Assembly (NCBI GenBank): GCA_038231615.1
Contig: JBBRLA010000340.1
Span: 1-8,988, forward strand
DNA length: 8,988 nt
DNA from: JBBRLA01 sp038231615
Lineage (GTDB): Bacteria > Myxococcota_A > Polyangia > Palsa-1104 > JAEUJZ01
Direction of reading: 5' to 3'
Position 1 is the stretch's first letter. Each line of letters begins with the position of its first letter. Below are positions 1 through 5,691 of this stretch, piece by piece. The notes beneath the pieces are model-generated. The model saw only the letters and a program-made list of their open reading frames with translations. It had not been told where the DNA came from and did not search any database. Both the position numbers and the translations under genes were made by a program.

Positions 1-559
1 ACCCCAACCTCCTCGACGACTTCCCCAACAGCGACTGCGATCACTCCGAGCTTGCTTCCCTCTGGCTCGCCGCCACCCTCATCGACCAAGCCGAGGGCAG
101 CCTCGATGCAGACCCCCAGGATGCGGTGCTCTCCTTTGACGAAAAGCCAGGCATCCAGGCGCTGGAGCGCATCGCCAAGGACAAGCCGATGCAGGTCGGT
201 CGATCACGGTCGTGCTGGATCAGCTCAACACCCACATGAGCATGGACATCGTCCTGATGGTCGCCTCGGTATGTGGTTTGCCCCCGCCCGACCCGGCCAT
301 CCTGGAGACCATGGTCCAACGTCGGGCCTGGCTGGAGGGCGCGGACAAGCCGGTCGTCTTCTGCTTCACACCCAAGCATGCAAGCTGGCTCAATCCCATC
401 GAGATCTGGTTTGGGGTTCTGGCGCGAAAGGCTCTGCGTCGTGGCTCGTTTTCATCACTGGATGAGCTACGCGCCAGGCTCAATGCCTTCATCGAGTACT
501 ACAATGAGAAGATGGCTCATCCCTACAAGCTGCGCCATCTCAAAAAGAGGGCAGCCTGA
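1..559 (+). pseudogene. IS630-family transposase remnant (internal deletion plus frameshift, 5' end outside window)
   Basis: Degraded DDE transposase. Frame 3 is open from the left edge to the stop at 237-239 and contains SFDEKPGIQALER, the first catalytic Asp block of IS630-type enzymes (Asp codon 138-140). The second half lies in frame 2, ending with the stop at 557-559: VLDQLNTHMS carries the second Asp (218-220) and FTPKHASWLNPIEIWF the Glu (401-403). The two catalytic Asp codons are only 80 bp apart, which is out of frame. In intact relatives as I recall them, a block of roughly 60 or more residues lies between them, so a segment near 195-206 appears deleted. Asp-to-Glu spacing is 60 residues, longer than the classic DD34E spacing, which fits a divergent IS630 subgroup. 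A GTG at 212 could start a C-terminal fragment, but that fragment would lack the first Asp. No terminal inverted repeat or TA duplication was convincingly identified downstream. Inactive as it stands. Confidence 0.5.
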
Positions 560-568
560 TACATCCGC

Positions 569-606
569 TCAGTGGTTCGCTGCTTCCGCAGCGCACCACA
601 GAGAGA
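569..606. repeat. 38-bp hairpin repeat, copy 1
   Basis: Perfect 38-bp direct repeat of 645-682. Inside it, arms at 572-583 and 588-599 form a 12-bp stem with one mismatch around a TTCC loop (584-587). It starts 10 bp after the stop of the transposase remnant. The adjacent 607-644 sequence is not repeated. It could be a REP- or MITE-like element, an IS-end remnant or a minimal CRISPR unit; the sequence alone does not decide. Confidence 0.85.
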
Positions 607-644
607 TCACTTCGGTATGCGTGGTAAGGCTGAAAGAGCACCCG

Positions 645-682
645 TCAGTGGTTCGCTGCTTCCGCAGCGCACCACAGAGAGA
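645..682. repeat. 38-bp hairpin repeat, copy 2
   Basis: Identical to 569-606 in the same orientation, giving a 76-bp period (38-bp repeat, 38-bp unique spacer). The same hairpin is present, with arms at 648-659 and 664-675. No third copy is seen before the kinase gene at 810; the bases after 682 do not resemble the 607-644 spacer. The rest of the 560-809 gap (683-809) shows no recognisable gene, and no convincing promoter was found for the kinase. Confidence 0.85.
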
Positions 683-809
683 GCTCATCAAGGTGGCGAT
701 CGAACGCTTGGTCTTCATCTCCGCCTCGCCCAGCGAGCCGATCGAACCATGAAAATTCGGTCGCACTCGAACAACGGGGCATCTCCGAGTACACTGATCT
801 TGAACCTTC

Positions 810-2288
810 ATGGCGAGCAAAGAGTCCGGCCCGTCGCCTCCCCCGCTCCTCGGCGTCGCCAGCGGGGCGGCACGACTTGCACATTTGATCGGCCGGACCG
901 TCGGCGGGTACCGGGTGGAGCGTCTCGTCGGTCGCGGCGGAATGGGCGCCGTCTTTGAGGCAGTCCACCCATACATCGAGAGACGCGCGGCCATCAAGGT
1001 GCTCTACCCTGAACTCTCGGAGAACCCGCAGTTCGCCGCCCGCTTCCTAAACGAGGCCCGGGCCGTCAACTTGGTGCAGCACCCAGGCTTGGTGCAGATC
1101 TTCGAGTTCGGGGTCCTGCCCGATGGCGTCGCCTACATCATCATGGAGTTTCTTTCCGGGGAGACGCTAAACGCGCGCCTGGATCGCGCAGCGGAACACC
1201 GCCTGCCCGATGCAGAGGCGCTGGACGTCGCCCGACAAGTAGCGGCAGCGCTGGCGGCGGCGCACGACAAGGACATCGTGCACCGGGACCTCAAACCCGA
1301 CAATGTGATGCTCGTGGCGGATCCGGAGCGCAAAAGCGGGGAGCGCTGCAAAGTCCTCGACTTCGGTGTCGCCAAGATGGCATCCCGGGAGGGCGATGAG
1401 GAGGTGGCCTTCCGCACCAAGACCGGTGTGGCGCTGGGGACCCCGGAGTACATGTCGCCGGAGCAGTGCATCGGCGCGCTGAGCGTGGACGGTCAGTCGG
1501 ACGTCTACGCACTTGGGGTCATGCTCTACGAGATGTTTTCCGGCGAGCTGCCCTTCACCGGGGTGCTGCCCTTCGACGTCATGGCCATGCACGTGCGCAC
1601 TCCACCGCCGCTCCTCCGGCAGGCTCAGCCGCTGGCCCCGGAGCAGGTCGAGACTCTGGTGCACATCATGATGTCCAAGGACGCGGCGCGACGGCCAACG
1701 ATGCGACAGGTGGCGGCGGAGCTGGAGCGCCTGGGGGGAACCCCATCGCGTGAGTCGCTCCGGGCCGTGCCCAAGGTGCGGCTGGACAAGGATGATCCGG
1801 CCCAGATGAGTCGGCTGCCTACCCAGCTGCTCGAGACCCCGTTGCTTGACGAGCTACCCCTCTCGCGCACCGAGCCGGCGACGCCCACTCCCACCCCCAG
1901 GACCAGGGGCGAGATGCCAACCCGCGTGCTGGTTGTTGATGACGAGCCCGATCTGGCCTCCACCGTCTGTTCGATGCTGGAGCACGAGGGCTTCCGCTGT
2001 CACACGGTCCATGACGGTTCGCTGGTCATGGAGGCGGTGCGCGGCTTCCACCCCGATCTGGTGCTCCTTGACGTGGAACTGCCGGGCAAGAGTGGGTACA
2101 AGCTCTGCTGGGAGATCAAATCCGCCAAGGAATCCGCCAGCCTGCCGGTGATCCTGCTCTCGGCCAAAGGGCAGGAAACAGATCACAAGCTGGGCATGGC
2201 GATGCAGGCCGACGCCTATATGGACAAGCCTTTCCAGTTTGATGAACTGCTCGCTGTGATCCAGCTCCTCCTGGACCGACCAGGCTGA
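810..2288 (+). CDS. Ser/Thr protein kinase with C-terminal response-regulator receiver domain
   Basis: Predicted cytoplasmic Hanks-type kinase (492 aa). The kinase domain spans about residues 34-308: glycine loop GRGGMG (41-46), ATP-binding K63, helix-C E82, catalytic loop HRDLKPDN (158-165, D160), DFG (184-186), activation segment ending TPEYMSPE (211-218), D231 and R295. All key residues are present, so it should be active. A Pro/Thr-rich linker (about 311-368) leads to a receiver domain (371-490) with acidic pair D377/D378, phospho-acceptor D421, S451 and K473, all intact. No transmembrane segment or extracellular sensor is visible, unlike PknB-type kinases. ATG 810 is the first start after an in-frame stop at 801-803; there is no clear Shine-Dalgarno sequence. 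The gene ends 13 bp from the convergent PATAN gene. Which histidine kinase feeds the receiver, and what the kinase phosphorylates, cannot be told from sequence. Confidence 0.95.
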   Translation: MASKESGPSPPPLLGVASGAARLAHLIGRTVGGYRVERLVGRGGMGAVFEAVHPYIERRAAIKVLYPELSENPQFAARFLNEARAVNLVQHPGLVQIFEFGVLPDGVAYIIMEFLSGETLNARLDRAAEHRLPDAEALDVARQVAAALAAAHDKDIVHRDLKPDNVMLVADPERKSGERCKVLDFGVAKMASREGDEEVAFRTKTGVALGTPEYMSPEQCIGALSVDGQSDVYALGVMLYEMFSGELPFTGVLPFDVMAMHVRTPPPLLRQAQPLAPEQVETLVHIMMSKDAARRPTMRQVAAELERLGGTPSRESLRAVPKVRLDKDDPAQMSRLPTQLLETPLLDELPLSRTEPATPTPTPRTRGEMPTRVLVVDDEPDLASTVCSMLEHEGFRCHTVHDGSLVMEAVRGFHPDLVLLDVELPGKSGYKLCWEIKSAKESASLPVILLSAKGQETDHKLGMAMQADAYMDKPFQFDELLAVIQLLLDRPG

Positions 2289-2296
2289 GGTGGTCC
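2273..2296. terminator. Hairpin between convergent genes, possible bidirectional terminator
   Basis: GGACC at 2273-2277 pairs with GGTCC at 2292-2296, and ACC (2279-2281) pairs with GGT (2289-2291), giving an 8-bp stem with one bulged G and a 7-nt loop that contains the kinase stop codon TGA (2286-2288). It sits where transcripts of the kinase gene (+) and the PATAN gene (-) collide. No T-tract follows on either strand, so a classic intrinsic terminator is not supported. It could stabilise 3' ends or be chance. Confidence 0.3.
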
Positions 2297-2301
2297 TCGT
2301 A

Positions 2302-3774
2302 CTACGCCGCCATGGCGGGCAACCGCCGACGGATCAAACGGACCGCCTGCAGCCGCAGGAGTATCCGGTTCGCCTGTTGCGGGGCCAGCCGCGCCTCTCT
2401 GGCGATCTCGGCGATGGCGTTGCGCCCGTCGCACAGGTCAAGCACCTGGGCCTCCTCGCGGGTCAGGCCGATGCGCTCGAGGTTGGTGTTGCGCTCGTCC
2501 GCCCGTACGTAGAGCGCCCCATCGGCGATCTCATCGCCCAGCAAATGTACGTCGTGGATGCGCCGGAATCCTTCCAGAAGCAGGGCATTAACGTCCAGCT
2601 CCAACGCGCCGCCCTGACTCCGGTCCACCGCGGCTTGCGGCAGGCTGGCGAACCGGGTGAAACCGAACCGCCCCGCGCCAAGCTGCAGTACCTGATAGAC
2701 CAACTCCGCCGTCTGCCGCGACAGCGCCTGCCGTAGCTCCTCACTGGTCAGGTACCCCACCTCGCACAGGCGCATCCCCAAGAGCGCCGGCTGCCCATTG
2801 GCCCGCGGTGCCTGGCGCTGTGCCACGAGTTGGTCGACCTCGTCCTGGCTGACCGTGTCCAGTTCACGCACAAAGCGCCCCAGACGAAGCTCCGAAAGAC
2901 CGGTGGCGGTGGCCTGGGCAATGCGTCCGGTCTGGAAAATGATTTCGATCCGCTGTCCCTCCGAACTCGCCACCAGTACCCCGGTCTGCCGTTGCCGCGA
3001 GAGCAAGCTCAGGACATCGATTAGGGGGACAGCGCCCAGACTGCCGCTGAGGATGACTGACTCCCCCTCCTGGGTCATCTCGGGTGGCGGGCTGGACGTC
3101 GCTGCTGCCGCCTGTCGGCGGATCTCGGGGATGGCGGTGGGGCCCGTGAGGTGCAAGGCCGGCAGGTCCACCGGCGTCGGGGTGGCGGGCTCGGGAAAGA
3201 CCGCGCGAGGGGCGGTGTTCTCGACGACCAGCTCCGAGTCGCCGGGCAGTGAGATCTCCCCGGTCAGCGGCTCGGACGACGGCGCCAGGATCTCACCTGC
3301 GGGCAACACCTCGCCGGTCAGGTCCGCCGCCGAGACATCCTCGTCGATGTCGACATCCTCGACATCTGAGGCGGTTGCTCCCAGACCTTCACTGGGCAGA
3401 AGAACCAGGGCGTGGCCTTGCATCGTCAGCACATTCTTGACGCCCTCGACGAGCTGCTCTGGCCCGGAGGGCTGCTGAAGGACCGCGATGTCTTCCGGAA
3501 TCGGCAGATTCCAGCCGGAGGAGGGCGTCATCGCCAGGAGCCGCACCTTGCGCAGCGCCGGCACTTTCGGCAAGAGGCCGAGCAATCGGCTCCCCAGGAG
3601 CCCCTCGAAGAGGTTCAGGATCACAAGCTGCGGATCAAATCGCTGAAGCTGCTGCAGCACCTCCTCTGCCGCGCCCGCTCCAACGACCTCGAAGCCAGCG
3701 CGCTCAAGCGCCTTGACGCCCTGCCCGCGTAGAACCGCGTTATCATCGGCGACGAGGACCCGAGTTGTGGCCAT
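2302..3774 (-). CDS. Pseudo-receiver / PATAN (DUF4388) domain protein
   Basis: Cytoplasmic signalling or adaptor protein (490 aa from ATG 3774). Residues 1-120 have a receiver-like fold pattern: MATTRVLVADDN with the acidic pair D10/D11. However, the phospho-acceptor position is Asn (LVILNL, N54) and the conserved Lys is Gln (LQQP, Q101), so Asp phosphorylation is unlikely. An acidic, Pro/Thr-rich linker (131-235) includes two similar LTGE segments (152-155 and 170-173). A DUF4388/PATAN-type region follows (about 240-375: LSGSLGAVPLIDVLSLL, then GVLVAS and FQTGRIAQA), then a helical C-terminus (435-485) resembling a winged-helix tail. ATG 3774 was chosen because VLVADDN is the normal receiver beginning; an upstream TTG (3846) would add 24 unconvincing residues. 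No Shine-Dalgarno sequence is seen. It lies 78 bp downstream of the L,D-transpeptidase gene on the same strand, possibly the last gene of the cluster. PATAN proteins are known as protein-interaction modules in bacterial signalling; the partner here is unknown. Confidence 0.88.
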   Translation of the reverse strand: MATTRVLVADDNAVLRGQGVKALERAGFEVVGAGAAEEVLQQLQRFDPQLVILNLFEGLLGSRLLGLLPKVPALRKVRLLAMTPSSGWNLPIPEDIAVLQQPSGPEQLVEGVKNVLTMQGHALVLLPSEGLGATASDVEDVDIDEDVSAADLTGEVLPAGEILAPSSEPLTGEISLPGDSELVVENTAPRAVFPEPATPTPVDLPALHLTGPTAIPEIRRQAAAATSSPPPEMTQEGESVILSGSLGAVPLIDVLSLLSRQRQTGVLVASSEGQRIEIIFQTGRIAQATATGLSELRLGRFVRELDTVSQDEVDQLVAQRQAPRANGQPALLGMRLCEVGYLTSEELRQALSRQTAELVYQVLQLGAGRFGFTRFASLPQAAVDRSQGGALELDVNALLLEGFRRIHDVHLLGDEIADGALYVRADERNTNLERIGLTREEAQVLDLCDGRNAIAEIAREARLAPQQANRILLRLQAVRLIRRRLPAMAA

Positions 3775-3852
3775 ATGTGGGCACGCTAACACGCGGGTGA
3801 GTGCCCCCTCAATTGCTTTTGCACAAGGTGAGGGAAGCGCCCACAACGCGGG

Positions 3853-5616
3853 CTAATGGGCGGGAGGGGTGAGCGGGGGGACCGCCAGTGGGGCCGCCTC
3901 CGGGACAGCGGGTGGGGTGGCCGCCGGGATCACCGCCGCCGCCTCGGAACGGCGCTTCTCCGCCAGTTCCATCCGTTCGGCCTCGTCGTCTCTGTCGGGA
4001 GGCCCGATCGGCCGCTCCTGGCGGAAGGGTTTCTTCAACAGCGAGTTGTAGACATGGACCGTGACTGACTCGTGTAAGTCAACCGGGCGGATGGAACTCC
4101 ACCCCGGCGGCAGCGCTGGCTTCATCCACTCGAAGAGGTGGCGCGCGTCCAGCGGCGAGACATTGGCGCAGCCGTGCGACTTGCTCACGCCGAAGCGATC
4201 GTGCCAGTAGGCGCCGTGGATGGCGTTGTGGGCCTGGAAGAAGAGCACCCAGGGAACCTTGTTCACGAAGTACGCCTTGTCATCGTAGGGCTGGCTCTTC
4301 ATGGTGATGGACGAGGCCTTGGCCCACAGCGGATAGTTGCCCATCGGGGTCGGGATCGAACGTCCGGAAGAGACCAGCGTGGCATAGACCGGACGGTCGC
4401 CCTCGTAGGCCACCAGCACCTGCTCGCCCAGGTCGATGTCGATCCACTGTCCCACCGGGTTCGCCCCTTCGACGATCGGCTTGCGCCGGACCTCGTTCAC
4501 CTCGGAGGCCAGCATCCAGAAGCTCGCCTCCTCGGAGGCCGCGGGGACTGGAGCAGGCGAAGGCGGTGGTGCCACCGGAGAGGCCAGGGCGGGTACGGCA
4601 GGCGGGGCGGGCGTCTTCGCCGGAGGCGGGTTAGGCGCCGCGGACGGGGTGGGCGCCTTTCCGACGGCAGGCACCGGCACCGGCACCGCGCCAGCCAGCC
4701 GGATGTGCAGATATCGCTTTTTGCCCGCCTCGGCCTCTTCCAAAATGTCCACCCGGGTGCGCTGCCGCAGGAGGTCCGTCCCCTTGTGCGGCACCCCGGG
4801 GCTGTCGAAGAGCTTGGCCTTCTCCGGCATGATCCAGCCAAAGGGCACGTGCATCTGCGGGTCGATCTCGGTCCCCACCCACTCGGAGGCTGGCCCCATG
4901 GCATAGGTCCCTTTGATCGGCAGGACCTTGCCCTCGGCGCTGACGTAGTAGTTCTCCCCGTCGTACTTCCACACCTTCTGCACGGCGATCGAGTCTCCGC
5001 GCTCCAGCATGCGCTCCGGCTCGGCGCCGTTCTTGACGTCCTCTACGCTGGTCCACAGCGACATCGGCTCCTTCGACGAGACCATGAAGTAGTGGAACGG
5101 CAGCCGCTCCCCTTCGGGGACGTGGAGCACCGATCCGGTGGTCAGCGGCTCATCGGTCGAGCGCACCTGCTTGCTGCAGATCCACCCCAGGGGAGACAGG
5201 GCGATCCAGTGCCGGTTGGCACAGTAACGGGCGCTCTTGGCCAGAAAGGTCCCGCGCACCGGCAGGCGCGCCCCTAGGGCCACCGTCCCGACCATCGGTG
5301 AACCGTAGAACGGCCGGGCCAGCACCTGCGCCTCGTCCTCATCGACCTGGACCCCCTTGATCTCGCTCGGATCGGGCGTCGGCTCCGGCTCCAGGGTCGG
5401 CGCGACGTAGGGCCGGATCTCTCCGGGGCGCAGGGGGCGCAGGTGGCCATCGATCAGGAACTTCCGCGGTCCCTTCTGGGGGACGGCCATCGAGATGACC
5501 GCCGGTACCGCGGCCGGACTCCCGGCAGCGGGGACCGGGGCCGGTGCAGCCGGGGCCTGGGCGTGAGCCGGCAACACGAGACCCAGGAAGAGCGAGGGCA
5601 AGAGGCGTCCGAGCAT
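3853..5616 (-). CDS. Secreted L,D-transpeptidase (YkuD domain) with SH3-like and Ala/Pro-rich regions
   Basis: Envelope enzyme predicted to form or exchange peptidoglycan cross-links (or attach proteins) through a catalytic cysteine. From ATG 5616 it is 587 aa. An N-terminal signal peptide (positive MLGR, then a hydrophobic core) ends at AHA, with likely cleavage after A19 or nearby. SH3-like segments at about 93-152 and 255-308 may bind the cell wall. An Ala/Pro linker (309-360) precedes the YkuD domain (about 388-525), with H467 in NAIHGAYWHDRFG and the signature SHGCAN (480-485; nucleophile C483). The C-terminal tail (540-587) is charged, then Ala/Pro-rich. Start: GGTG lies 6 nt before ATG 5616; GTG 5625 is an alternative, while TTG 5661 would spoil the signal peptide. 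It lies 75 bp downstream of the Wzc-like gene and 78 bp upstream of the PATAN gene, same strand. The substrate bond (3-3 cross-link or protein anchoring) cannot be read from sequence. Confidence 0.92.
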   Translation of the reverse strand: MLGRLLPSLFLGLVLPAHAQAPAAPAPVPAAGSPAAVPAVISMAVPQKGPRKFLIDGHLRPLRPGEIRPYVAPTLEPEPTPDPSEIKGVQVDEDEAQVLARPFYGSPMVGTVALGARLPVRGTFLAKSARYCANRHWIALSPLGWICSKQVRSTDEPLTTGSVLHVPEGERLPFHYFMVSSKEPMSLWTSVEDVKNGAEPERMLERGDSIAVQKVWKYDGENYYVSAEGKVLPIKGTYAMGPASEWVGTEIDPQMHVPFGWIMPEKAKLFDSPGVPHKGTDLLRQRTRVDILEEAEAGKKRYLHIRLAGAVPVPVPAVGKAPTPSAAPNPPPAKTPAPPAVPALASPVAPPPSPAPVPAASEEASFWMLASEVNEVRRKPIVEGANPVGQWIDIDLGEQVLVAYEGDRPVYATLVSSGRSIPTPMGNYPLWAKASSITMKSQPYDDKAYFVNKVPWVLFFQAHNAIHGAYWHDRFGVSKSHGCANVSPLDARHLFEWMKPALPPGWSSIRPVDLHESVTVHVYNSLLKKPFRQERPIGPPDRDDEAERMELAEKRRSEAAAVIPAATPPAVPEAAPLAVPPLTPPAH

Positions 5617-5691
5617 TCTTCTCACCGCAACAAAGATAACCTGGAAAAAGCATACCGCCAACGGTCCCGGACGAAACCCGCGGAGACCCCG

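Noticed and set aside
767..795. Sigma-70-like hexamers TCGAAC and TACACT before the kinase gene
   Set aside because: Only 3 of 6 and 4 of 6 matches; too weak to call a promoter in GC-rich DNA.
4138..5277. Long plus-strand open frame (379 codons) opposite the L,D-transpeptidase
   Set aside because: It is Arg/Gly/His-rich low-complexity translation, typical of an antisense shadow in GC-rich DNA; the minus strand carries clear YkuD motifs.
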